From the NCBI GenBank assembly GCA_964454015.1, contig CAYVQF010000006.1, positions 106,436-170,435 on the forward strand: a stretch of DNA of 64,000 nucleotides, read 5' to 3'. This document shows positions 44,923-53,748 of this stretch, piece after piece (positions within the stretch are counted from its first letter, which is position 1; the number at the start of each line of letters is the position of its first letter). The position numbers were made by a program, and so were the translations under genes. This stretch comes from CAYVQF01 sp964454015 (GTDB lineage Bacteria > Myxococcota_A > Bradymonadia > UBA4248). The notes below the pieces were generated by a model. It had not been told where the DNA came from. It was given only the letters and a program-made list of their open reading frames with translations, and did not search any database.

Positions 44923-47900
44923 TCATCCTCCCGCCAGCTCTGCCAATTCGCGCAACACGCGCTTGGTCGTTGGCACCAACTCCGCAGCCTCCTGCTTCGA
45001 CAAGTAGCGAATCAAACGCAGATCCGGCCGCAAACTATAGCGGCGCGACTCTCTCTCGACCAAGGCCACCACCTTCGCTGGATTCAGCCTACAGCCCTCA
45101 CCCACGTGGACGATGACCGCGCTGTGATTCGCATCGACACTCTGGGCCCCGATGGCCCGCACCAACATCTTCACCTCGAGCACCTCGCGCAGATTCGTCA
45201 GCTCCAACGGCGCCGCGCCATAGCGATCGACCAGCTCCCCATAGACCGCAAAGAGACTCTCCACATCCTCCGCCTGTGAGAGCTGCTTGTAGACCAACAA
45301 ACGAAGCTGCACATCCGGGATGTAAGTCTCAGGGATGTAAGCAGCCAATGGCAAGTGTACCTCCGGCTCCAGCTCCGGACTATAGGCCTCCCCCTGCAAC
45401 TCACCGATGGCTTCCCGCATGAGCTCCGTATAAAGCTCCAAGCCCACCGCCGCGATGTTTCCACTCTGCGCCGAACCCAGGAGATTGCCCGCGCCCCGCA
45501 TCTCCATATCCAGATAGGCGATCTCCACCCCACTCCCCAACTCGGAGAAACGCTCGATCGCCTCCAAGCGCTCCTGCGCCGCATCGGTGATCACCCCCTG
45601 GTCGGGCACCAGGAGGTAGCAGTGCGCCCGCTGGTTGGAACGCCCAACCCGACCGCGGATCTGATAGAGCTGGGCCAAGCCCAACTTGTCCGCCCGGTTC
45701 ACGATCAAGCAATTCGCGCTCGGAATGTCCAAACCGCTCTCGATGATCGTCGTACACACCAGAACATTGATCTGCCCTCGGATGAACTCCAGCATCACCC
45801 CTTCCAAACGCCGCTCATCCATCTGACCATGCGCCACCCCAACGCGGGCCTCAGGCACCAACTCTCTGAGACGCGTCGTCACCAACTCGATGGTGTCGAC
45901 CCGGTTGTGGAGAAAGAAGACCTGCCCCCCACGCTTGAGCTCCCGCATCACGGCGTCGCGAATCAGGCTCTCGCTGTAGCGCCCAACATAGGTGCGAATC
46001 GCTTGCCTATCCTCTGGCGGCGTTGAGATCACCGACAGATCTCGCAGGCCGTAGAGGCTCATCTGCAACGTCCGCGGGATGGGCGTCGCCGTCAGCGTCA
46101 ACACGTCCACAGAGCTCGCCAACGCTTTGATCTTCTCCTTGTGGGTCACCCCAAAGCGATGCTCTTCGTCGACCACCAACAATCCCAAGCGATTGAAACG
46201 CACATCACTCGATAATAAACGGTGCGTGCCCACCACCACGTCCACCTTGCCCACCGCCAAATCGGCCAGAATCTGCCGTACCTCCTGGGCCTTCCTAAAG
46301 CGACTCACACCCTCGACCCGGATCGGGTGACCCGCGAAGCGCGCCGCGAAGCTCGCCACGTGTTGCTCCGCCAATAGGGTCGTCGGCACCAACACCGCCA
46401 CCTGGCGCCCGTCCAACACCGCCCTGAAGGCAGCCCTGATCGCCACCTCAGTCTTGCCAAAACCAACGTCCCCACATACCAATCGGTCCATCGGCCGCGG
46501 CGAAGCCATGTCCTTGAGCACCGCGTCGATGGCCGCCGCCTGATCCGGCGTCTCTTCAAAGGGAAACTCCGCCTCGAAGGACTGGAACCAGGCGTCCCGC
46601 GCTGAAAACTGAAAACCCGGGCGGCTCTGACGTTCGGCGTACAGCCGCAACAGATCCACCGCCATGGCCTTCACGTCTTCTTTGACCCGAGCCTTGGTGC
46701 GCTCCCAAGCGCTCCCGCCCAGCTTGTCCAAACGCTGCGGTTGCTCTGCGCCAGCGTACTTCTCCAACGCGTTGAGCCGATACACGGGAACGTAGAGCTT
46801 GTCTTCACCGGCGAAGTGGATCAGCAAAAAATCCGAGGCCTGCCCGGCGAGCTCCAACTGCACCAAACCCTGGTAACGACCGATCCCGTGCTCCACATGC
46901 ACCAGGTAGTCACCTGGCTTCAGCGCCTGAAAAGAGGCCAGGGCATGCTCCAACTTGCGCCGCTTGCTGGCGTTGCGCCGCGCCCGCTTGCCAAAAAGCT
47001 CATCCTCCGTCAGCAGCGCAAAACCCAACGCCGGCAAACGAAATCCTGCCGAAAGCGCCCCCTTGTACACCTCCAAACACGTGCTCGGCCCGGGCCGATT
47101 CGGCACGACATCGAAGCGATCCACCGCAGCGCGCCGCCACGAAACGCCATGCGCCTCCAACAACGAAGTCAGGCGCTCCACCCCCCCGCTGCTGCGACAA
47201 ACCACACCCACCGTCCCGTAGGTCTCAAACCACTCCGGCAACCGCCCCACCAGACCAGCCAGGCCATTCTCCTTGCCTGCACGCCACTGCACCACGTCAC
47301 CATTCTCAAAACCACCGAAATCGAGCCGATTCTCCTCGATCTCGCCCTCCGCCTCTGACGCCGCACCCGCCAAGCCAAAGGCCGCACCCGAAACCACCCA
47401 GCAACGACTGGCCAAGTCCGCACGCAGCGCCTCTGCCGGCAAAAACAGCTCCTCTGGGGCAAAGGCCAGGCTCTCGTCCGCCACCAGACGCTGGCGCTGC
47501 TCGGCGTAGCTCTCCAGCCATTGCTGCGCCCGGGACATGCATGTCTCTGGCTCCAGCCACAACCAAGCCGCATCCTCCGGAACATAGGAAAAGAGAGACT
47601 CCAGGGCATCGTAAAAAGCAGGCGTCAGGGCCTCTATACCCAAAAAGTGCAGCCCATGGCCCAAGTCCGCCAAAACCCGCCGCAGGGATCGCGTCGGCAT
47701 CGACTGCTCATCCGACAACTGGCGCAGCCGCCGCCGCGCCGTCGCCAAATGCGCCTCGTCGAAAATCTCTTCGCGCACGGGACACACATAAAAACCGTCC
47801 ACCTCCCCCACGCTGCGCTGGCTCTCGGGATCGAAGTGCCGCAGAGACTCCACCTCATCGTCAAACAAGTCGATGCGCACCGGCAGAGACAGCAGCGGAC

Positions 47901-48606
47901 TGAACACGTCCACCACCCCGCCGCGAATCGCAAAAGTCCCCGGCTCATCCACCTCACGCACCGGAACGTAGCCGCAGCCGATGAGCTGCCGCCTAAAGGC
48001 CGCCAAGTCCAGCACCGAACCCGGGGCGATCACATCGCTCAAGCCGGCAATCGACGCACGCGGCGGACAACGGCGCACCAACGAGCGCATCGACAACAGC
48101 AACACCCGCGGCATCTCACCCATGGCCAGGCGGAAACAGCCCGCCAAACGTCGCGCCACCTGCACCCGGTCCGGGGACAATCCCGAGTAAGGGCTGATCT
48201 CGATGCCCGGAATCCATAGATGATCCCGCCCCGCCTCCTGACCAAAGAAAGACAGGTCATCCTGCATCTCCAGCATGCCCCGCGTCGAGGGACCCACCAC
48301 CACCAAGGGGCGCCCTAGCGCGCGCTGAAGCTTCAACACGAAGAGCGACGCCAAGGCACCCGATAGGCCGCGCACGGCGCAGCAACGCTCCCCCCCGCGC
48401 AAGCGCGCCACCAACTCCGACAGGGGATAGCCGCGCAACGCCTGCCGCCGCTCCACCTCCCGACCCACCAGAGCAACCGCACCTTCCGACGCCACGGGCG
48501 CCTCGGAAAACTCGAACGCGTCCTCGCCCAACCCATCATCATCCAAGGCGAAGCCATCCTCATCCACCCACACCGAACCGACACGCCACCGCTCACCACC
48601 GCTCAT
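44923..48606 (-). CDS. mfd: Transcription-repair coupling factor
   Basis: The 1,227-residue ATPase removes RNA polymerase stalled at DNA damage and recruits the UvrABC excision nuclease. It has the UvrB-like N-terminal module with a degenerate Walker site, the RNA-polymerase-interaction domain (LKPGDYLVHVEHGIGRYQGL), and a RecG-like motor with Walker A GDVGFGKTEV, DEEH in VVDEEHRFGV, and motif GRVGRSNQRAHCYLL. The TRCF C-terminal domain ends the protein. Family length is usually about 1,150, the excess being an acidic N-terminal leader. The gene precedes the two parvulin-type genes, which could be co-transcribed. Confidence 0.97.
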   Translation of the reverse strand: MSGGERWRVGSVWVDEDGFALDDDGLGEDAFEFSEAPVASEGAVALVGREVERRQALRGYPLSELVARLRGGERCCAVRGLSGALASLFVLKLQRALGRPLVVVGPSTRGMLEMQDDLSFFGQEAGRDHLWIPGIEISPYSGLSPDRVQVARRLAGCFRLAMGEMPRVLLLSMRSLVRRCPPRASIAGLSDVIAPGSVLDLAAFRRQLIGCGYVPVREVDEPGTFAIRGGVVDVFSPLLSLPVRIDLFDDEVESLRHFDPESQRSVGEVDGFYVCPVREEIFDEAHLATARRRLRQLSDEQSMPTRSLRRVLADLGHGLHFLGIEALTPAFYDALESLFSYVPEDAAWLWLEPETCMSRAQQWLESYAEQRQRLVADESLAFAPEELFLPAEALRADLASRCWVVSGAAFGLAGAASEAEGEIEENRLDFGGFENGDVVQWRAGKENGLAGLVGRLPEWFETYGTVGVVCRSSGGVERLTSLLEAHGVSWRRAAVDRFDVVPNRPGPSTCLEVYKGALSAGFRLPALGFALLTEDELFGKRARRNASKRRKLEHALASFQALKPGDYLVHVEHGIGRYQGLVQLELAGQASDFLLIHFAGEDKLYVPVYRLNALEKYAGAEQPQRLDKLGGSAWERTKARVKEDVKAMAVDLLRLYAERQSRPGFQFSARDAWFQSFEAEFPFEETPDQAAAIDAVLKDMASPRPMDRLVCGDVGFGKTEVAIRAAFRAVLDGRQVAVLVPTTLLAEQHVASFAARFAGHPIRVEGVSRFRKAQEVRQILADLAVGKVDVVVGTHRLLSSDVRFNRLGLLVVDEEHRFGVTHKEKIKALASSVDVLTLTATPIPRTLQMSLYGLRDLSVISTPPEDRQAIRTYVGRYSESLIRDAVMRELKRGGQVFFLHNRVDTIELVTTRLRELVPEARVGVAHGQMDERRLEGVMLEFIRGQINVLVCTTIIESGLDIPSANCLIVNRADKLGLAQLYQIRGRVGRSNQRAHCYLLVPDQGVITDAAQERLEAIERFSELGSGVEIAYLDMEMRGAGNLLGSAQSGNIAAVGLELYTELMREAIGELQGEAYSPELEPEVHLPLAAYIPETYIPDVQLRLLVYKQLSQAEDVESLFAVYGELVDRYGAAPLELTNLREVLEVKMLVRAIGAQSVDANHSAVIVHVGEGCRLNPAKVVALVERESRRYSLRPDLRLIRYLSKQEAAELVPTTKRVLRELAELAGG

Positions 48607-48648
48607 CCCTTACCCGCTCACTTATCAGCCAACCAACGCTGTTGAAGC

Positions 48649-50325
48649 CTACTCACTCCGGCTCGGCCTATACTTCTCATCGCCAGCAAACACCACATGT
48701 AAATCCCATATCCCCAACGCCAAAGTCGGCGGAAGCTCCACCAACACCACGAAAGAACCCGCCGCACTCGTCTTGGCGCGCCCTACCACCAGCCGCTGCG
48801 CTGCGCTCGCCAACACCAAAGTCACCTCTGCATCCACGATAGCTTGGGCGTCCGCCCCCTCCAAACGCCCGGCAACCTCCAGTGACTCTCCCCGCAACAC
48901 CGCACCGGGAAGCACATTGACCCGCAGCACCGTCGGCAGACGCGGGTCACCGACCTGCCAACGACCCGCATCGTCCACCAACGCCCCACCCGCCTCCGCG
49001 TCGGAGCCCACCTCAGAACCCTGCTCACCTCGTGGCATCGCCGTGGCTGCGCCATCCAGCCCCTCCACCCGCGAAAAACCAGCTCTTTCCACACTCCGCC
49101 GCGAGACCGCACCCTCGCCCCTCTCCTCTGCCTCAGACATCAGCCCTGCGTCAGAAGCCACGTGCTCCCGCTTGCCTGCACCCCCTATCACGTTCAGCCC
49201 TTCCGCCCCGCCACCCAGATCGATGCGCAACCACCCCGCCCCCACCATCCACACCTCGACGAAAACATGCGCCTCGTTGGCCACCAATCGCGCAGGAATC
49301 CCCAAATACTGCGCCACCACGACGAAAGCAAAAGCCCGGTGGCGACACACCCCACGCTGGGACCGCACCACCTCCAAAAAAGGATCGCCACCAGGAGCGC
49401 CACCCTCCAACGCCAAAGCCTCAAAGTCGCGAAAAAAACGCACCATCCGCGGCAAGGCCACGGCCACCTTGTCGCCGGGGCTGACCCCAATGAGCTGCGC
49501 CGCTTCCTTGGCAAGGCCACGCGCCGCGCTCGGAAATGGAGGCACCTTGCCCTGCCGACGCAAGTCCCGACACTTCACACCGTCCGCCAAGGGAGCCGGC
49601 GAAAAGTAGCCTGGCTCCGCCGCCATCCCAAAAGTGAGCGTCACCTGCCCCTCACCTGAAACGGCTACATAAAACCCGTCGGCAGCGTCCTTGAAAAAGA
49701 GCACTTCCCGCCCGGGCTTCGTCTCCGCCCACAACACCACCGCCTCGGGAGCCACACTGGGAAGACGAATGACCTGACCATCACCGGCCATCACCGCCAG
49801 CTCCCCGATGAAGTGCTCCCACCCCACGGCGCTGCCCCGCGCCGCCAAAGAGACAGGCCTCAGGCTTTGGCTCGACAATGCCAGCGATAACACCCCATCG
49901 CGCACCTGAACCTCGTCGAAAACCGACATGCGCTTGTACGGTATCACGCTCGGCGAAAACACCGCGTGATAGCTCAACATCCCCTCGCGCTCCGTCCTGG
50001 CGTCGAAGGCAAAACCATCATCGACCCGCGAACCCGCCGTCCCATAGACCGGCGCGCCCTGCGCCTCGTCGCTCCCTGCCTCCGGAGACCCGTTACCACG
50101 CCCCTCCCCGATGCCATCGGGCGCACCTCCCACGGCGTCCGCCGCCGCCGCCGCCGCATCCATCTCCTGCGTCGTCACGACCACCGCATGTGGATCAAAA
50201 TACTCATGCAAAACGGTGGGCATAGGATCCGCACCCGCGCCAGGAACCAACGCCCAAAGCAACGCCGCCGCGCCCACGAGCCAACCCATGACGCCAAGAC
50301 CCAGCCCCTTGCTTCCCTGTGCCAT
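48649..50325 (-). CDS. Secreted transglutaminase-like protein
   Basis: The 558-residue protein starts at ATG 50325 behind GAGGA; the longer frame is rejected. It has a signal peptide (cleavage near GAGADP), an Ala/Gly-rich stretch, and a beta-rich region of about 130-290. The transglutaminase-like core follows with the triad Cys327 (GVCRHRAF), His353 (NEAHVFVEVW) and Asp369 (LRIDLGGG). A Ser/Ala-rich linker and an immunoglobulin-like domain (residues 455-550, ending in GIWDLHVVFAGD) complete it. Such proteins are usually periplasmic peptidases or cross-linkers. The gene lies between a Ser/Thr kinase and mfd on the reverse strand. Confidence 0.82.
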   Translation of the reverse strand: MAQGSKGLGLGVMGWLVGAAALLWALVPGAGADPMPTVLHEYFDPHAVVVTTQEMDAAAAAADAVGGAPDGIGEGRGNGSPEAGSDEAQGAPVYGTAGSRVDDGFAFDARTEREGMLSYHAVFSPSVIPYKRMSVFDEVQVRDGVLSLALSSQSLRPVSLAARGSAVGWEHFIGELAVMAGDGQVIRLPSVAPEAVVLWAETKPGREVLFFKDAADGFYVAVSGEGQVTLTFGMAAEPGYFSPAPLADGVKCRDLRRQGKVPPFPSAARGLAKEAAQLIGVSPGDKVAVALPRMVRFFRDFEALALEGGAPGGDPFLEVVRSQRGVCRHRAFAFVVVAQYLGIPARLVANEAHVFVEVWMVGAGWLRIDLGGGAEGLNVIGGAGKREHVASDAGLMSEAEERGEGAVSRRSVERAGFSRVEGLDGAATAMPRGEQGSEVGSDAEAGGALVDDAGRWQVGDPRLPTVLRVNVLPGAVLRGESLEVAGRLEGADAQAIVDAEVTLVLASAAQRLVVGRAKTSAAGSFVVLVELPPTLALGIWDLHVVFAGDEKYRPSRSE

Positions 50326-50367
50326 GCTCTCTTCCTCGTCACGCCCCCTGCGGCGCCCTCGCGCCAC

Positions 50368-51675
50368 TCACTCCAGCAGCAGCAACAGCGTCAGGAGCAT
50401 CAACAATCCCGCCCCGACCAAACCCAACAACGCTGGCATGACCCACGTCACGAGCGCCGAGCTACTCGGCGCCAACTGAGGCGCCATCTGCTGCCGGGCC
50501 TGCAGCGCTTGCGCCGTGCGCAGCAACTCCTCCGCTTTGGGCACATCGAGGCGCATGATCGTCGGCTTGTCTTCATCGGCCTGAAGATCCACCGCCACCA
50601 CCGAAGCACCACCGCCGCTGCCCACACCCGCGCGCATCATCCCCGCCATGGACGAGGCCGACTCCATCGCCGTCAAGCCCTTGGCCCACGCCGGACGACC
50701 GCCCGCCTCTTCCACCGGCGCCGGTGTCTCGCTCGGCAAGGCCGGTGCGCCAAAATGCTGCTCCATGAAGCGACGAAAAAGCTCCGGCGTATAGCCAGGC
50801 GCAACCTGCTGCAGCACCCCCTCGATGGCACTCAAAAAAGCATGGGCATCGCTAAAACGATGCTCAGGTTCCCGCTGCAACGCGCTGCTCAGCACCTCAA
50901 CCACCGACGATGGCAGCTCAGGCGCATAATCGCGTGGATTGGGAATGGCACAGTCCACCACTTTGCGATAGATGTCGTACTGGTTCGGCGCATCGAAGGG
51001 AAGCAGCCCCGTCAGCATCCGATACAGGCTCATCCCAACCGCAAAAAGATCGGCCCGGTGGTCGATGTCCAAGGCCTTGGCTTGCTCGGGCGCCATGTAC
51101 AGCAGCTTGCCCTTGATCACCCCCCGCCGCGTCTCGCCCAGCTTGTTGGCCGCCCGCGCAATGCCAAAGTCAATGAGCTTGACCTCGCCCGTATAGCTCA
51201 CCAAGACGTTGTGCGGAGAAATGTCGCGATGCACAATCCGCAGCGGCTCGCCAAATTCGTCCCGTTTGCGGTGCGCCACATCCAAACCCGCCAACATCTC
51301 GCTCACCACATAGAGCGCATGCTCCACCGGCACGCGACCGCCACCGCGCTCCACCGTCTCGATCACCTTGTGCAGATCGACACCATGCACGAAGTCCATC
51401 GCCAGATAATAGTCACCGCCAACTTTACCCAAGTCGTAAACCTGAGCGATGTTCCCGTGTGACAACGTGACGGTGATCTTGGCTTCGTTGATGAGACTGT
51501 TGATGAACTCGCGGTTCTCGTTCAGCTCCGGCAGAATTCGCTTGATGGCATAGAGACGCTCGAAACCGCCGATCTCCGCCCGCGCCTTCGCCAAATACAC
51601 CTCAGCCATACCACCGCGCGCGATGAGCTTCGTCAGAGTGTATTTGCCAAACTGCGCTGGAAGCTGAAAGGTCAT
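50368..51675 (-). CDS. Transmembrane Ser/Thr protein kinase
   Basis: The 435-residue kinase has a complete eukaryote-like catalytic domain at residues 12-275: Gly loop ARGGMAEVY, Lys45 (YAIK), HRD at 149-151, DFG at 169-171, and APE in YMAPEQAK. A low-complexity juxtamembrane region follows. One C-terminal span (VMPALLGLVGAGLLMLLTLLLLL) leaves almost nothing outside, so no extracellular sensor is present. ATG 51675 is used; the longer upstream frame is unlikely. The transglutaminase gene follows after 42 bases. The divergent gene is the lapA-like gene. Confidence 0.92.
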   Translation of the reverse strand: MTFQLPAQFGKYTLTKLIARGGMAEVYLAKARAEIGGFERLYAIKRILPELNENREFINSLINEAKITVTLSHGNIAQVYDLGKVGGDYYLAMDFVHGVDLHKVIETVERGGGRVPVEHALYVVSEMLAGLDVAHRKRDEFGEPLRIVHRDISPHNVLVSYTGEVKLIDFGIARAANKLGETRRGVIKGKLLYMAPEQAKALDIDHRADLFAVGMSLYRMLTGLLPFDAPNQYDIYRKVVDCAIPNPRDYAPELPSSVVEVLSSALQREPEHRFSDAHAFLSAIEGVLQQVAPGYTPELFRRFMEQHFGAPALPSETPAPVEEAGGRPAWAKGLTAMESASSMAGMMRAGVGSGGGASVVAVDLQADEDKPTIMRLDVPKAEELLRTAQALQARQQMAPQLAPSSSALVTWVMPALLGLVGAGLLMLLTLLLLLE

Positions 51676-51867
51676 GCTGCATCCATGATGCGCAACCCCA
51701 TGGGCCCACTGCCAAAGGCCACGCGCGCGCAAGATAACAGCCTTCGCCTATCCAGACCACCTGCACGCGTCTCTCCCTCCCGCCTCCCCCAGAAATTGTA
51801 CCCACACCGGCCCTATGTCATCATGGCAAAGGTGCGCACATCGCCCTCCCTTTTACCCGGCGAAACC

Positions 51868-52308
51868 ATGCGGATCCTCAAAAGAACGCTCACCTTCATC
51901 TTCGGACTCGGGGTCGGGGTCGCCCTCGCCGTATTCATCAGCCGCAATGGCCAACAGGTGATCGTCAACTACTACATCGACAGCACCCAAGAATGGCCCC
52001 TGTGGGCCATCGCCATGGCCGCCTTCGCCCTCGGACTCGTCACCCCCCTCATCCTCTATCTCCTCAGCGCCTTCGACCGACTCCTCGACCGCCATCGACT
52101 CCGTCAGCGCATTCGCGAGCTCGAGCTCGAGCTCGTCTCCCTGCGAAATCTACCCCTCCACGAGGCATCACTGGACCTCACCCAGCCCTTCGACCTCCTC
52201 CCCCTCGCCAACGAGGCCAAAGAAGGCCACGTGGAAGTCCTGCCTTCTGGTAGCGCCCTCAAAGAATCCGATCTCTACCCGGCGGTCTACGACAACAACA
52301 AGCGCTAA
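51868..52308 (+). CDS. lapA: LapA-like inner-membrane protein
   Basis: The 146-residue protein has two spans (TLTFIFGLGVGVALAVFIS and WAIAMAAFALGLVTPLILYLL) with a short extracellular loop, then a coiled cytoplasmic helix (RLRQRIRELELELVSLRNL) and an acidic tail. This fits LapA (DUF1049), partner of LapB in regulating LpxC turnover and lipopolysaccharide assembly. ATG 51868 is preferred, since the spans begin right after it. An in-frame ATG at 51823 is possible. The neighbouring lapB gene starts 15 bases downstream and strongly supports the call. Confidence 0.82.
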   Translation: MRILKRTLTFIFGLGVGVALAVFISRNGQQVIVNYYIDSTQEWPLWAIAMAAFALGLVTPLILYLLSAFDRLLDRHRLRQRIRELELELVSLRNLPLHEASLDLTQPFDLLPLANEAKEGHVEVLPSGSALKESDLYPAVYDNNKR

Positions 52309-52323
52309 AGCGAGCACGCCGCG

Positions 52324-53583
52324 ATGTGGACCTCCCTCCAAGCCCTTCTCCAACAGCACGCCCTCCTCCTCGTGCCCATCTTCGCGCTAGGGCTCCTCTG
52401 CGGCGTCGCACTTCAGCGACTCCTCCAACACCGCGCCAGACACCACCAGCGCATCGCCCTCGATGACCAACTCCTCGACGCCCTGGAACGCGCTCTCCGC
52501 GGCGATCCTCGCGAAGCCTTCAATCTCCTCCAGCGCGAAGCCAACCAAGGCGACGCATCGCCCTCCGTCTACTTCGCCTTGGGCGCTGCCCTGCGACGAA
52601 TGAACATGACCGAAAAGGCCATCCTCGTCCATCGCGCCATCCTCGCTCGCAGACGACTCTCCAAAGCCCAACGCATGCGCGCCCACCTCGCCCTCGCCGC
52701 CGATTACTACCTCAGCGGAAACGCCGAGAAGGCACAGACCATCATCAAAGCCCTGCCCCGTTTCATTCGAAAAGATCCCATCCTCCTCAATGTCAGAAAA
52801 AACACCGCTCTCCAGAACCAAAACTGGAACGAAGTCCTCGCCTCCACCACCCTCCTCGCCCGTAAAAGCGCTAGAGGAAAAAGCGATATCGCCGACGTCC
52901 ATGCCCGCATCGGGGAAGCCGCCCTGCGCAACCACCAAATCGGCCAAGCCGCCAAAGCTTTCCGCAGGGCCTTGTGGAAGGATCCCGATAACTTGCGCGC
53001 ACGAATCGCCTGGGCCGAGCTCTTGCTAAAAGAAAATAAAACGGCCAAAGCCCGCAAACACTTCATCCGCGCACTGATGCAAAAGCCAACGCTTGCGCCT
53101 ATCTTGCTCCCGCGCGTCAGAGAGACGCTCAGCACTGATAACCCCAAAGACCTCGACCGTTACATCAAAGTCCTCGCTGCCATCGAAGCTGAAGCCTCTG
53201 CGTCGCTATGGGTGGGCATCGAAAAAGCCGACCTCCTCGCCGCCGCGGGCAAGACCGACGACGCCCACGACCTCTTGGAAAACCTCAAGCTTTCCCACCC
53301 ACACGCCTTCGATCTCCACCTCGCTACCCTCAATTTCTTCATCGAAAACAATCGAGATGAACTGGCGCTCAAACACCTGCAGAGCACCCTCGCACTGGCA
53401 GACACACAAATCCTGCGCTGCCGCTGCGAGAACTGTGCCTTCATGGCTGCACGGCCCCAACTCACTTGCCCTCGCTGTGGCGCCATCGGCACCTTCCTGC
53501 CCACCACGCCCCCAGCCATCAAAACGGGCACCCACGCCTCTCCTGCCAACCATGAAGCCCTGCCCGCGCTTGAACATCGCTGA
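52324..53583 (+). CDS. lapB: LapB, lipopolysaccharide assembly TPR protein
   Basis: The 419-residue protein is anchored by one N-terminal span (ALLLVPIFALGLLCGVAL) and has TPR units over residues 60-360. A rubredoxin-like metal site follows near 375-395 (CRCENC and CPRCGA). In Enterobacteria LapB recruits FtsH to LpxC and so balances lipopolysaccharide and phospholipid synthesis. The first metal pair reads CxxC with an extra Cys. Length is close to the usual 390. It follows the lapA-like gene closely, while an O-antigen-ligase-like gene is 165 bases downstream. Confidence 0.9.
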   Translation: MWTSLQALLQQHALLLVPIFALGLLCGVALQRLLQHRARHHQRIALDDQLLDALERALRGDPREAFNLLQREANQGDASPSVYFALGAALRRMNMTEKAILVHRAILARRRLSKAQRMRAHLALAADYYLSGNAEKAQTIIKALPRFIRKDPILLNVRKNTALQNQNWNEVLASTTLLARKSARGKSDIADVHARIGEAALRNHQIGQAAKAFRRALWKDPDNLRARIAWAELLLKENKTAKARKHFIRALMQKPTLAPILLPRVRETLSTDNPKDLDRYIKVLAAIEAEASASLWVGIEKADLLAAAGKTDDAHDLLENLKLSHPHAFDLHLATLNFFIENNRDELALKHLQSTLALADTQILRCRCENCAFMAARPQLTCPRCGAIGTFLPTTPPAIKTGTHASPANHEALPALEHR

Positions 53584-53748
53584 AGCATTCTCCATTCACA
53601 ACCACTTGGGCTCCCGAAAACTGGCACTATCCTTGCCCTTGTACCAGCCGCCTCAGGCGCGCTGATGACCCCAACAAGAAGCATCCGCCACCGGAGCATC
53701 CCATCTGCCCACTGAGGCAGACCCCCTCAGCACCCATCCATCTGCACC

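Noticed and set aside
51796..51824. TTGTAC...CATCAT as a promoter for the lapA-like gene
   Set aside because: Both elements are poor matches; spacing alone is not persuasive.
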